From Cryptomeria japonica (lineage: Eukaryota; Streptophyta; Pinopsida; Cupressales; Cupressaceae): DNA of 64,000 nt. A model generated the notes under the pieces. It did not search any database, had not been told where the DNA came from, and saw nothing but the letters and a program-made list of their open reading frames with translations. Made by a program: the position numbers and the translations under genes. The DNA lies in contig NC_081413.1 of the NCBI RefSeq assembly GCF_030272615.1, positions 100,410,239 through 100,474,238 of the forward strand, written 5' to 3'. Positions 34,141 to 46,716 of this stretch are shown here, one piece after another; position 1 is the stretch's first letter; each line of letters starts with the position of its first letter.

Positions 34141-34592
34141 TGTGAGATTTTGCCATGATCAAGGGCACAATGAAAAACACATAAAAGAGAGACAAAAGTA
34201 TGACAAGAATAAACTGCATTCTCATCAACATACAAATGATCAACTGGATTAACCAATACAATGAATATGGGCCTGCTTATATAGACAAAGCCAAATAGAT
34301 ATGTGAGCACACAATCATGACATGTGGCTCAATGAGAAACAAGGGCAGGTAAGAAAAAGTAGGGGTAGGTAGTAGAAATAATATAATATTCCACAAGAGG
34401 TGGATGATCCACCGAATGTGGAATGTAACAGCAAGATAAGATCACAAAAGGTGGAATTTCTCCTACAAGCTACATCCCTATGTGCACACTTTCCTAAGTG
34501 TCTCATATCCAAACTACGATGAGATGCATTATCTTAAGTTAACTTAAGTAAAGTGTAATTATATCCTATAAGAATAAATAATTACAGCAACA
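34141..34592 (-). repeat. 3' LTR of element E
   Basis: TGTGAGATTTTG to ACAGCAACA, 452 bp, matching 40225-40676. The adjoining 34593-34604 read on the minus strand (CTTAAGGGGGGG) is the polypurine tract. Confidence 0.93.
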
Positions 34593-34863
34593 CCCCCCCT
34601 TAAGTGCAACCTAGGGGAATCAAGACTCAAGTAAGCAATGCAAGATGGGTCCCAGCTACTAGGCCATGATAGGTACCCATGTACAATATGAAAATGCAAG
34701 TAAACCTATGCAACGTGATCTCTCACAAATGGAGAAAGGGAGAAAACCTAGTGGGAAAAAAACTCCCCCCCAAAAGAGAGATAAATGTACAAAGAGGCTC
34801 TCAAAGAAGAAGGACAAAACCTCAAGGAGGAAAAATTCCCCCTCATAAGAGAGGAAGGAGAAG

Positions 34864-37800
34864 TTAGCTGACCCCCCCTAATGAAACATCCCGCACCCCC
34901 AAGAGAGCTTGTAATTGATGGAACTTACTCTCAGTGATGGGTTTGGTGAATATGTCTGCAATGTGCTCTACTGTAGGACAATACTGCAAATCAATGACCT
35001 TCTCCTGAATCAGCTCTCCAATGTAGTGCATATGAATCTCGATGTGTTTGGCCTGTTGATGCTGAACCGGGTTCTTCAAGATTGCAATAGCACTCTGATT
35101 GTCACAATGCAGAATTGTCGGCCGTGGAGTGGAGAACCCAAACTCTGTGAGAATATGTTGAAGCCAAATAGTCTCAGTTGTTGCGTTAACAACTCCTTGA
35201 TACTCAACCTCAGTTGAGGAGAGAGCAATATCATGCTGCTTCTTTCTCTAGCAACAAATGGGGCCCAAACCAAGGTGGAAGATGTAACCAGAAGTAGACT
35301 TATGATCATCAAGATTGCCAGCCCAATCAGAGTCGATGTAACAAACCAAGCAAAGTCTTGTACCTGTTGCATAGTGAATCCCATAATGATGTGTACCCTA
35401 GATGTAGTGTAGGATGCGTTTGGTAGCTTTCCAATGAAGCTCATGTGGTTCTTGCATGAAGCGGGAAACCATGCCAACCGCAAATGAAATGTCAAGGCAT
35501 GTGTGAGTCAAGTAGATGAGACTACCCACAAGCTGATGATACAATGTGGCATAAAATGGTGGAGAAGAGCATTTAGCCTCAAGACTGACTCTTGAAAGAA
35601 AGGGAGTCGATGTAGGCTTACAATAAACCATATGAAAGCGTGCGAGTAGATCAAGAGAATACTTGGGTTGCGAAAGTGTAATCTCGGAAGATGACTTTAA
35701 AATATCTATCTAGAGAAAGTAGTGCAAAAGACCCAAGTCAGTCATAGAAAATTTGTCATGCAAAGAAGATTTGACACTGCTAATGATGGATGTGGTGCTC
35801 CCTGTAATGATCAAATCATCAATATAGAGCACAAGTATCAAGGGGGAATCATCTTGTCACAAAATCTAGACATTCCGATTAGAATGACACTTGGTGAACC
35901 CTGCTGAGAGAAGAAAGGAATCCATCTTGGCGTACTAACCCCTGGGGGTCTGCTTAAGGCCATAGAGAGATTTCCTTAGTCTGCAAACCAAGGAAGAATC
36001 CTGGATGAAACCCCGTGGCTACTCCATATATATCTCTTCATCAAGATCCCCATGAAGAAAATCACTCTTCACATCGATCTGATGTACAACCCAACCATGA
36101 GATACAACAATAGAAAGTGTCAAGCGAATGGAGTTCATCTTGGCTATGGGCGCAAAGGTCTCAGTATAGTCAACACCTAGAACTTTGTGAGAAACCTTTC
36201 GCAACAAGTTGAGCATTATACTTATCCACACTACCATCCACCACAAACTTGGTTCAATAGATCCACTTACATCAAACCATCTTTCTCCCCTTAGGGAGAG
36301 GGACTAACTCCCATGTGTTGTTCCTCATCAAGGAACTATACTATTCCTCCATAGCTTGGTCCCACTTGGGAACCCCTGATGCTTCCTGAAATGTCTATGG
36401 ATTGGAAGCAATAGAAATGTATGCATGTGGAAGGTCTTGATGTTGTGATTGAGTCCTCTCTGTATCTGAAGGATCCCCAACACAAGAACCTACTGACTCA
36501 AGTGTCTGTCGAGCCCAACAAGGTCTAGGTGGAGATGGAGAATGAGGCTCCTCAACTAGAAGTAGACCCTATGGAGGTGTAACCCTGCAAGTAAAAGTTG
36601 AAGGAGTCTCATCATCTGAATCACTCTCATCACTATCCATAATGGAGGAAGGTAGAGGAGGAAGGGAGGATAAGCTAGGAGAGATTTCCTCAAAATGAAC
36701 ACTCCTCTCAATAAACACCTCATGTGTTTCTAGATCCATCAATCGATATGCCTTAACACCCTCGGGATATCCAACAAAAATACAATGCCTACTCTAAGGT
36801 TCCAATGCCTTGCATTTTTGCGGAGGAATGCAAGCCCATGCTGGACACCCAAAGACTCTAAAATGTCTCATGATCGGTTTCCTACCAGCCCAAGCCTCAA
36901 AAGGAGTAATACCTATCAAATCTTTCTGAGGAACCCGCTTTTGAATGTGTGTGGTACAACTAATAGCCTCTACCCAAAAGGCAGGATCAAGAGAATGTGC
37001 ATGTATCATATAACTAGCCATTTCCTTGAGAATTCTATTCTTGCATTTTGCAACTCCATTATGCTGTGGAGTGTAGGCAACTGAATGCTGAAGATCAATC
37101 CCCTCAAATGTACAAAAATCCTTAAGTCTTTTTTTCACATATTCCCTTCCATTGTCTGTGCGAAGGATCTTGACCACTTTCCCTGATTGCTTCTCCACAT
37201 GAGCCTTGAAGTATAGAAATATGTCAAACACTTCACTCTTATGAACAAGAAAATAGACCCAAGTGAAGCAGGAGTAGTCATCGATGAAGATGAGGACATA
37301 ATGGGCCCTACTAAATGAAGGTGATGGAAATGGACCTGCTACATCGCTGTGAACAAGTTGAAGAACTTACAAATCTCTCCAAGCTTTCCCCTTATCAAAC
37401 TTCTCCTCAGGATGCTTGCCCATGGAACATCTTGAACATACACCCTCTGAAAAATGATTCGAGGTAGACCTGTAATCATGTCTTTAGTGCTAAGCTACTG
37501 AAGATAGCAGTAGTTGAGGTGACCAAACTGCTCATGTCAAAGCTTACTTTTTGAATTTGAATGAGTAAGCAAGGCCCTAGAAGAAGAACTTGGCACAAAG
37601 TGGGAGAATGAATAAAGGCTTGAGTTTTCATTGACTTGTCCCACTGCTACCAAGGTATCATTATCAATTTCTCTTACCACAACTGAATCAGGTGTAAACT
37701 CAATCTTTTTCACCATTCCCATAGTGAGTGATTTGGTAGATAGAGAGAAGATTGGTAGACAAGTTAGGAACATAAAGAACATTCTCAAATGTTCCATCAT

Positions 37801-38049
37801 CCATGTCAACCAAACCTTTCCCTTCAACCTCAACTTGTGTATCATCACCTATGTAAATGTGAGGTACCTTTGATGGCTCCAATGAAGAAAAATGCTCCTT
37901 TGTAGAACCCATGTGATAAGAGGCACCTGAGTCAAGTATCCATTGTTGTGAAGAACCTGTTTTAGCCATAAATGCTTGCCCTTTTCCCTTAGACTGTGAG
38001 GAAGTGGAAGGAGATGTATCCTTCTTGTTTTAGGTGGATGGCAAATTGA
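34864..38049 (-). pseudogene. Pol of element E: protease, integrase, RT, RNase H
   Basis: From right to left: protease (WILDSGASYHM near 37930-37955); integrase, with HSDVAGPF-like and FIDDYSCFTWVYF blocks, RTDNGREYV, and GIDLQHSVAYTPQHNGVAK near 37080, where the catalytic Glu after NG-A has changed; RT (EGVKAYRLMD linker, GVDYTETFAPIAKM, VHQIDVKSDFLHGDL, LYIDDLIITG near 35815-35840); RNase H (YIDSDWAGNLDDHKSTSGY, ALSSTEVEYQ, HCDNQSAI, IADIFTKPI, ending GGVS at 34867). Several stops occur, mostly TAG. The order PR-IN-RT-RH is Ty1/copia. Confidence 0.9.
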
Positions 38050-38936
38050 TGTTGCTCTTCTTAAAAATATTTGTTAACTCATCAACTTGCTTGGTGTGGC
38101 ATCGATGCTCATCATGACCATACTTCTTGCAATAAGCACAAGTTGGTTTATCCTTCTTCGGTGGATTCCCCTAGTTGGAAGAGGATGAAAAATCACCTTG
38201 TGATGGAGAGGATGATTGTCCTTTTTCCTACTATGGCTTTGACTTAGATTGCTTCTTCTTCTTCTTGGAATCTTTGCCTTGACTCCCTTGAATCCCTTGA
38301 TTAGCAACCAAAGCCTTAGACTTTGAAGACTTGAGAATTCCCATGTTCAACAACTTAGATTGTTCCAACATCAACATTTATGTGAAAGCATCAAATGTAG
38401 GCATAGTGTAGGAACTCCCCACTGTCAAACGATGAGTTTGGAAGCTAGAAACAAATGCTGCATATTCAGGTGAAAGCTTGTCCAACAAGTTGAATATCAA
38501 CTAAGCATCTTTTTTGTCAATTCCACAATCCTTAAGCTTTGCTCTTAGCTCATTTACTTTGGTGACATAATCTTAGATTGTATCAAAACTCTTGGGATCC
38601 AAGCTGGTGATCTCATTGTCAATCTTGTAGCCTTTGATTTCATCAACTTGACCATACAATTTCTGAAAGATATCCCAAGCGTCTTTGATTGTAGAACACT
38701 TCTCAATGTGAAAAATGAGGTCATCTAATACATACATACGAAAAGGTTCCAAGAGCCATGCAATTTTTAGTGAGCCATTCTAATTGAGCATTAGGATCAG
38801 CCTTAGGATCTGGTGGTGGTGCTATTGTTCCATCTATGTAATGCATGAGTCCTTTTTCCATTAGTTTGCTGCATGCCTTAATTTTCCAAGATGCATAGTT
38901 ATGTGGAGTTAAAGGTGGAAATTTATGAGGACTCAT
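38050..38936 (-). pseudogene. Gag of element E
   Basis: ATG at 38936 (MSPHKFPPLTPHNYASWK), then the copia gag core (LDDLIFHIEKC, DAWDIFQKLYGQ, LDKLSPEYAAFVSSFQ), a Lys/Ser-rich stretch and a zinc knuckle CAYCKKYGHDEHRC at about 38142-38101. Interrupted by a few stops. It continues into the protease without a clear break. Confidence 0.85.
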
Positions 38937-38956
38937 AGCAATAAAAAATGAAATAG

Positions 38957-40211
38957 CACAAGGAAAGAGAGGCACAATCACACAAGAAACCCCCCCAAAT
39001 TCACTCAATGAAAGAATCCCCCCCCCCAAAAAAAAATGATGATTTGGCACTTTATACATAGTGCGTGTACAATGGGCCACTTGCAAAAAATGACAAAGTG
39101 AACTTCTAATTTCAACTTTACAACTGCCTCAAAGAGGCCAAAGGAGACTCAAACTGAAAATACAAGAGATCTAAACTAAGATCCAAGCAAATTACAAGTA
39201 CCAAGTAGGCCAAAAAGGATCAATTTATGAAAGTACAATATCCACTCAAAATTTTTACAAACTGATGACATATTATGAAAGTAAACGAAAAAATATGCAC
39301 TTTAAAAAAAAATGGCACCTGAAAAGGAGGTTGTATGAGCCCAAACAAAGCCTTTGAAGTTGCAAAATTGAGGATTGGACAGGTACAGCTGAGAGAATCT
39401 GAAAGTTATGAAAAAATTGTGCACCAAAATCAGAAAATAGCCAAACCACTATGGAGAGCACAAAAAATTAGCTGAAATAAAAAAAAATTGCACCCAAAAA
39501 TGAGAAAAATTGAGCAAGTTATGAGCCTCCAAAGTTGACCTAAAAAACCAAACTGCTCAATGGAGAGGGGTCTAATATTTTCAAAAAAATTCTGATGCAC
39601 GCTAACGTTTGCAATTTTCTTTGTTAAATTTGATGATCGTATGACCATCAAAATGGTCATCGCACCCTTCTCCCTGGCTGACGTGGTGTTGACATGGCGG
39701 ATGATGTGGCTGCGAGCTAGGCAAGTGACATGTCAGAGTGTCTTACCAATGGGGTAGTGGCCTCCTGCCACATGGTCGACATGGGTTTTCCTAAGGGAGG
39801 TGACATGTCCATTCAATGGAGCCTGTGAGTTGATAGGGTTGAACATGGAGTGCAGGCGGCGGGAGGAGTTGCAGTCACCAGTTACCGGTGGCCGGCGGGA
39901 GTTGCAGGGCCGGTGCAAATGGAGGTCGACAGTAGGTCATGAAGGGGGCTGATGGGAGGAGCTTCTGCAAGTGGTAGTGGGACCATAGTGTATGACATTC
40001 GGTGTTTGGGCGGTGGCAGTAGGCGGTGCGACCCTGCGATCTGCATAGGTTACGACCCCTGCAGAAAAGTTGTAGTACAAGATTTTTTGGGGGGGGGTGG
40101 AGGTACCCCCCTAAAATATATATTTTTTGATTTTTTTTTTGCACAGTACGTTAGATCCGAAATTAGAAGCCTTCCAAGATGTCTCCCAAAACCAATCAAT
40201 GAAGCCCCAAT
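38957..40211 (-). other. 5' leader region of element E
   Basis: Non-coding between the primer site and gag. It is more GC-rich at 39660-40080, with a G run and homopolymer A/T runs at 40081-40140. No gene is supportable; the ORFs of 60-114 codons here show no family resemblance. Confidence 0.6.
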
Positions 40212-40224
40212 GACTCTGATACCA
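40212..40224 (-). other. Primer binding site of element E
   Basis: Minus-strand TGGTATCAGAGTC follows the 5' LTR directly. It is the standard tRNA-iMet complement with a one-base difference near the end. Confidence 0.88.
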
Positions 40225-40676
40225 TGTGAGATTTTGTCAAGATCAAGAGCACAATGAAAAGCACATAAAAGCGAGACAATAGTATGACAAGAACAAACTA
40301 TATTCTCATCAATATATAAATGATCAACTAGATTAACCAATATAATGAATATGAGTCTGCTTATATAGGCAAAACCAAATGGATATGTGAGCACACAATC
40401 ATGACATGTGGCTCAATGAGAAACAAGGGTAGGTAAGAAAAAGTAGGGGTAGGTAGGAGAAATAATATAATATTCCACAAGAGGTGGATGACCCATTGAA
40501 TGTGGAATGTAACAACAAGATAAGACCACAAAAGGTGGAATTTCTCCTAAAAGCTACATCCCTATGTGCACACTTCCCTAAGTGTCTCATATCCAAACTA
40601 TGATGAGATGCATTATCCTAAGTTAACTTAAGTAAAGTGTAATTATATCCTATAAGAATAAATAATTACACCAACA
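40225..40676 (-). repeat. 5' LTR of element E
   Basis: 452 bp, TGTGAGATTTTG to ACACCAACA, followed by TSD CTCAT at 40677-40681. Confidence 0.93.
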
Positions 40677-40681
40677 CTCAT

Positions 40682-40928
40682 CCATCAATAATCCATCAAT
40701 CCAAATCCTATCAAATCCTAATCTTGTTGAGCAAAGGAGATCAATCCACATCCACATCAAGCAAGGAGAACATCAAATGGAGCATCAAAGGGGTGCCTTC
40801 ACTTCATCCATAGCTCAATCCGAAGGAGAAGGTAAAATTAGCAAGGTATAAATAGCTATTTTGTGTTTTATGTGTTTTGTTTGAATACATATCAATGAAT
40901 CTTGCTTTGCTACATTTTCCCCTCTTCA
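40682..40928 (+). repeat. 5' LTR of element B, second part
   Basis: Continues the LTR after element E. It contains GGGGTGCCTTCACTTCATC and CAATCCGAAGGAGAAGGTA, also found in A's LTR (44095-44135). It ends CCCCTCTTCA, then TT and the primer site. Confidence 0.7.
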
Positions 40929-43006
40929 TTCTGGCACGCCCGATGGGACCCAAGTCCTTAATTTGATGTTTTTGCAAGTTTTTGTGTCTTATGAAGTTGC
41001 AGGTTATGCTTCTAGCCCGAAAGCCCATATGAGTTGCTTCTAGGTGTCGTACGAGTTCCTTTTGTTCATTGTATGGCTATGTGAGAATTTTTATAGGAGT
41101 TTCTGTTGCATATCGTATAGTGAAGTAGGGTTTGTCATATGGTGAAGTAGGGTTTGTCGTACAAGTTTCTGCTCTCTGTTTTGTCGTATCAGGAGTAGAG
41201 AAGTTTTTTTTAGGAGTCTTCTGATAATATAACATTTAAGTATAAGTGGCATTTCGTCTTCTCTTTTCTCTTTCTTATACTTTAAGTTATATTCCATATA
41301 TATTGTCAAGATGTTTGAGAGGGGTTTTGGACCTCCAAGAGTTATAATGCAAAATCTAGTTTTTTGAAGATCTTCCAAATTTCAGACTTAGTCAAATTTT
41401 AGGGCATTTTAGGATCAAGAGTTTTTGGATGTTTTTGACAGCCTAACAAGTGTTTTTGCAGAACGTTAGTCCAAGTTCCTGCTTGCCAAAGACTATCTTG
41501 CTCAAACAACATGACTACTAATCCATTATTTTTGCAAGTTCCCCAAGGAGATCCAACCAAACATTGTCTCTTTTAAATTATTTTCCTCTAATTAGGGGTA
41601 AAAGAACAACTTGTTTGATGTGTTTGGGAGAAGTGTAGAGGTAGGAGCATATGCTCTTGTCTACATAGACAATCAGAAATCTAGACCCTCAAATCTTTTC
41701 TAGTTTGTTGTGTGCATACCCTTAGTGGGTCTGCCCTCTCGATTTGCATGACACACTCGCACAGACATTGGTGAGAGGGGAACGACCCAAGTGAGTATGG
41801 CTAAAATCCAAGCATTCCAACTCACTAATAAATAGGCCTTTTGAGATGAAAATCTCAGAGGATGGAGCTATTTGAGTTTATACTCATATTGAGCACTTTG
41901 TAGGGCCCCTTGAGGTCTAACAAGTTTGTGTGACTACATCTTGCTTTGTACTTTGTAGGGCTATAGGCCTCAATCATGCTTGTGCGACTACAAGGAGTAG
42001 TCTTCAAACGAAAATCCATACTAAGAGCTCTAGGATTAGAGGCCACTTGGTTCACCTCCGAAAGGTGGATAATCTTTGTGCAAGGGAGATAGTAACTCCC
42101 CCAAGAGACTTGTCATTTCGTGCCCCCATTAGCGTTTGGAGTTGGCTAATATGACATTGAGAATCCATTGTGTGAGACTTAGCGGTCATATTCTGATTAG
42201 CTATTGGGTGTGTACCTGAGTCAGGATGCAAAGGTTTTCCTCCTCAGCTAACTTCCTAGGATAGTGCATTGTGTTTGGATTCTCTATTTGCATTAGTGGC
42301 CAATGTGTATTCATTCCTTGATATCTCTTGCCAAGTCCATCCTTCCTCGAACCAATCAATCCTGCCTCTTTCCAAATTCCATCTTGTCATCATCAAATCC
42401 CTAATCCATTTCTACCCATCCAAGAAATTCTCCAATCCCCAATCCACTTTCATCCATCCAAACAATCATCCTTCCTCAACCAACATTTTTTTCCAAATCA
42501 TTCATCTGACTTTGGGTAGCCTTCCCCTTTCATCTTCCTATTATCTATCCATTCTTCCATAATCATTCTCCTTCTAATCCAATCAAATCTCCAAAATTCT
42601 AATCAATCAATCAATCAATCCATTTTTCTAATCTAGTAATCCAATCATCCATCAATCAATCATCCAATCCTTTAATCTAATCATCCCCCAATAAATCATC
42701 AACCCTAATCCAAGGTCAATACCTTGTGAGAGTTTTATTTAGACCTTTATTTTAAATCAAGTCAATCATCTTGGCTTGTGTGCTTAGGAAATCATCTCCC
42801 CCAAGCATATTTGCTCAATCCTTTTGTGGTTGATCCAGACCACTATCCTTTTATCTCCTCTTTTCTTAGGGTCATAAGTCTATCCTTAGTAGAGGGAGAT
42901 TTGATAAATCTTCATAAGGTCTAAATTCTACCCTACCTTGGTCGTCACCTAGGTTTGTGGTCTTTATCATCAATCCTCCACCCAAAATCCTAATCTAAGG
43001 ACTAGG
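40929..43006 (+). other. Primer site and 5' leader of element B
   Basis: The candidate primer site TGGCACGCCCGATGGG begins at about 40932; I do not assign the tRNA. The leader is non-coding. 41514-41840 matches A's leader 44740-45080 (shared CCAACCAAACATTGT, GAGGGGAACGACCCAAGTGAGTA, CCAACTCACTA). 42300-42720 is a TCCAATC/ATCC-rich low-complexity stretch. It is cut at CTAGG (43006) by element A and resumes at 59785. Confidence 0.65.
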
Positions 43007-43434
43007 TGTAGACACTTAAAAATAATTATTTTAATTATTTTTAATTCCTCACATAATTCATTTATGAATTAATTAATTATGCAAAATCTAATTCTCCTCA
43101 ATATTAATTAATTATAATTAATATTGTCACTATAGTATGTGATTGATTTATTTAATAAATCAACCCCTCTTTTTATTCTTCTAAAAATTAAATCTTCTCA
43201 AATCCTCCTCTTAGCTAATTAATTTCAATTAATTAGTTAACCTAAATGATTCCTAAAAATCATCTTCCTAATCCATCATTAACCTAATAAATTCTTCTAG
43301 AAACTCCCTAAACTCACTTAACCTTATTCTTCTAATTTTTAATTCCCCCCACTCATTCTCTCTCCTACTCAAATCCTCTTACAAATCCTATCTCACCTAA
43401 CCTTTCCTCTAATCCCCCTTCTAATGAGTTGCTA

Positions 43435-43766
43435 GTGGCTAATCATTGTGATTAGCCACAAAGTCAACTCCTTGTCTCTTCCATCCAACCACTGTCCTTA
43501 AATGCTCTTTTCCTAGGTGAATGTGAGATTTTCAAAATCTCACATTCCTCTAGGGATTTCACCTCCCAAGGAATTTTTAATTCCTTCTTATTCCTCAAAT
43601 CCCCATGATCATCCCTTTTTGAAGAATTTTAAATTTTTCCTCCCCATTCTTCAAGGAATGTCCCATCCCTTGCTCTTCTCAAGGCACATTGGGAAGTCTT
43701 CCCAATGCACCTTGAGGAGTGTGGAGACAAGAAATGTCTTTAAGGCATATCTCTTGGTCTCCACAC
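43435..43766 (+). repeat. Series of hairpins in the U3 of A's LTR
   Basis: Arms and positions: 43435-43459 (GTGGCTAATCA, 11 bp, loop 3), 43519-43547 (GAATGTGAGATTTT, 14 bp, loop 1), 43568-43586 (AAGGAATT, loop 3), 43681-43713 (CATTGGGAAG core, loop 1, with imperfect extension), 43719-43766 (GTGTGGAGAC with an imperfectly paired inside). The same series is present in the right LTR. It extends to just upstream of the TATA box. Confidence 0.85.
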
Positions 43767-43854
43767 CCTCTCTTGGGCCTTGTGTGAGCTCACAAGAAAT
43801 CCTAGCCCTTCATCTTGTTTCCATCCTAGCCATCCATTCTTCCTCTCCTCTTCC

Positions 43855-43861
43855 TATAAAT
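43855..43861 (+). promoter_or_regulatory. TATA box of A's 5' LTR promoter
   Basis: TATAAAT then TGAGGACTCC, directly downstream of the hairpin series. It is conserved at 59379-59385 in the 3' LTR. Confidence 0.6.
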
Positions 43862-44277
43862 TGAGGACTCCATTCTTTCATTCATCATCTCCAAGTTTAG
43901 TAAGCTTATGCTGATATTTTGAGCCTAGAAAACCATCATAACATCCTTACCATGTCAAAATCATCTCTCATCCACACTTAATCATCTCATCCATATCATT
44001 CCTCAAGATCCATCTTAATCCATTTGTGCACAATATTTGGAGAGCCATCCACATCAAGCAATCAAAGGAGCACATCAAGTGGAGCATCATCAAGGGGTGC
44101 CTTCACTTCATCAATCTCAATCCGAAGGAGAAGGTAAAAAGAGTGTGAGGTATATGCATATCATTCATGATTTTATGTGATTTAAGTTATGTCTTTGATT
44201 TCATATGCTTCTATGTTTGATTTGCATGTTTACTAACTAATCCACCTCGCTCTCTTTTAAATTTTTAAATTCTTTTA

Positions 44278-46716
44278 CTTTCTGGCTGTCTGTTTACCAC
44301 ATGCGCAGGCACATCAGCGCGAGCTTAGGCATTTCCGCACGAGTGATTTTAATCAGTGCAACCTCTTTTACAAAATACCCGCTCCTAACACCATTTCAAT
44401 TTTTAAATTTGAATTTTGAAAATTTTGCCTGCTAATCTTTCCTGTCTCTGTTTTCAAGATTTCAGCATGAGCACATGCATTTTGACATGAGTGTTTCAGA
44501 TTAGCACGACAGACAGGTATAAAAACTCCTCTGTTCTTTGTGTTGACTTTATCTTTTGCTTTATTATTTTTATTTGCTTCAATGCGTACGCAGGCGTTTC
44601 AGCGCCTGCGTAGGCGCTTCAGCCCAACTGACTGCACTTCATTGTGTGCGCTGTATGTGTAGTGCAGTAGGTACTAATTGCTTTTTTTTTTTAGTTTTGC
44701 AGTTTAAATCAACCATCCAAGACCTTAAAAAAAGAAAAACTACTAATCCACTTTTTTGTAGGTTGCCTAGGAGACCCAACCAAACATTGTGCTTCTTCTT
44801 TTTTTTTAACTAGGCACCTAGATGTTAATTAAAGGGTGAATGAATAATTGTTTTATGTGTTTTGAGAAAAGCGTAAAGGTAGGAGAGTATGCTCTCATCT
44901 AGCTAGACGATTAGAAATCCAGACCCTCCAACCTTTTCTTGTTTGATTGCATGCTTACCCTTAGCGAGCCTGTCCTCCCAACTTGCTCTTTGAGAAGGTA
45001 AGAGGGGAACGACCCAAGTGAGTACACCCGGACTTGGGGTTCCCAACTCACTATAATAAATAGGCCATTGACTATGAAAGGGTCAATGGTTGGGGCTATA
45101 TGAGAGTTCACTCTCACATTGGGTGCTTAGTAGGATCCTAGAGATCTCAATCAAGCTTGCGTGACTGCTAAGTTCTTGGTGTTTCGTTGGGATATAGGCC
45201 TCAATTGCGCTTGCGCAACTATGAAGGGTAGCTCCTAATGGGAAGACTTACTAAACACCTTGTTCATAGTGGCCAAAAACCTTCTAGTCATTGGTGCAAG
45301 AGGTCGGACCTCCGAAGCCACCCATATTTTTACGGCCCTTAGTAGAGACACAAAGTTCGCCATGAGGAGTTTTCATGGGAATTGATGCTTGGTTGCCCCA
45401 GAGAAGTGAGTGATGTGGAGGGGAGCCAGTGGGGTTAGGCATCTAAGTGTCCGCTCTGGGTAAGCGTAGATGGGAAACCAATTGGGATCCAATGACTATT
45501 GTCCTTGCTAGCCTTAAGAGTGTTGTATATGAACATGAGTGTTTTTGAGTTAAAATGCATTTGATCATTGTGTTTGCTTTTTTTGATACATACTTGCCAA
45601 GAGTAGACTAGAGAACACATCATTATCCTAAAACACTTTGCAAAAACATTTGTCCAAGCACAAACAATTATCCAAGTCACTACCCACACAAAGTCTAAAA
45701 TTGCATCAAAACTCCATCTGTCTCATGTTTCATAAGCCCAAGTTGTATAAACATCCTAAGAAGTCAATTCACCAACCTATCAAGAAGAAAAAGCTCACAC
45801 AAGCACAACTCCTTAGGTGTCAGAAATTTTGGTATACCAACCATAAACTCTTTCTCAAACATAGGACATTCTTGCATCATTACCACGATTACGTCCATGG
45901 TCATAGCAATGCGTTTGATGCTAGTGATGAACTAAGAGTCCATGCTCTCCATCAAGGTTCAGGTTTGTCCTTTAACACCAACTATCGTCAAAATCAAGGT
46001 GGTTGTGTCCCTTCATACAACTTGCCATCCAAACCAATCATCTATTGAGTCATGTTCAAGCCAAGAATAACCTAGTCATCAAGTTTCTTCTAGTCATCAC
46101 TATCATACCTCCTCAATCAATCATCCTCAATTTCCTAAGGACTTAGCACATAAAATCAATCTCCCTCCACTATCAAATCAATTCTTAAAATCCAAATCCA
46201 ATCATCCTTTAATCCAATTTAACCTCACGTTAAGGTTGCATGCCTTGTGAAGTTCCATTTAGACCTCATCATTAATCAATTGGCTTTTTGTGTTTGAAGA
46301 AGAATCCTCTCCAAGTATCTTTTGCCTCATCCTTTTGAATCAATAAAGACTCTTAACTTATGCCTTTGCTTTGCTTAGGGTCATTAGTCAACCATTGGTG
46401 GAAAAGAGGCTTTTTAATCATCATTCCAAGGTCTAAATCCCACCCAACTTGGTCATTACCTTGCTTGTGGTTTCATCCACCACCTAAAATCCTCATCCAA
46501 GGACTAAGGTGTCAATCCCAATCAAATATGGGCTCTAATCCAAGAACCCCACCAATCAACAAAATCCCTTGTCATCAAAGACAAAATCCAAAAATCCCAC
46601 AAAAATCTTGCTAAGTCCTTTCATCAAAGATTTCTTCCTCCAAGCTTTTCTAAGGTTATTAGTGTATGGTCACAGCTTGATCCCAAAATAAAAGGTTGGC
46701 TGAACAACAATATGGC
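44278..46716 (+). other. 5' leader of element A
   Basis: Non-coding, 2.4 kb. 44297-44660 holds CG-rich motifs (GCGCAGGCACATCAGCGCGAG and relatives) and a perfect hairpin at 44587-44612 (TACGCAGGCG arms, loop TTTCAG). 44740-45080 is shared with B's leader. No clear primer site is visible at the expected place (TTTCTGGCTGTCTG), where B has TTCTGGCACGCC; it may have decayed or been replaced. The ORF at 45638-46048 is not supported by any resemblance. Confidence 0.6.

Larger units (their letters stand above)
34141..40676 (-). mobile_element. Element E: nearly complete Ty1/copia retrotransposon
   Basis: Both LTRs are 452 bp and the 5-bp TSD CTCAT is at 34136-34140 and 40677-40681. The primer site and gag lie at the right, and RNase H and the polypurine tract at the left, so it is in minus orientation. 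Order gag, protease, integrase, RT, RNase H is diagnostic of Ty1/copia. By eye the two LTRs differ at about 30 of 452 positions. Stops and shifts make it inactive. Confidence 0.93.
43007..44277 (+). repeat. 5' LTR of element A
   Basis: Starts TGTAGACACTTAAAA and matches 58547-59779 with a few percent of differences by eye. The last 20-30 bp diverge between copies, so the end is placed by comparison with the right copy (ending CCATCTTCA). The 115-codon ORF at 43517-43864 has a twin at 59041-59388 only because LTRs are copies. Confidence 0.88.

Noticed and set aside
43517-43864. 115-codon ORF conserved with 59041-59388
   Set aside because: Both lie in the two LTR copies of element A, so their similarity is copying, not selection. 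The frame crosses several hairpins.
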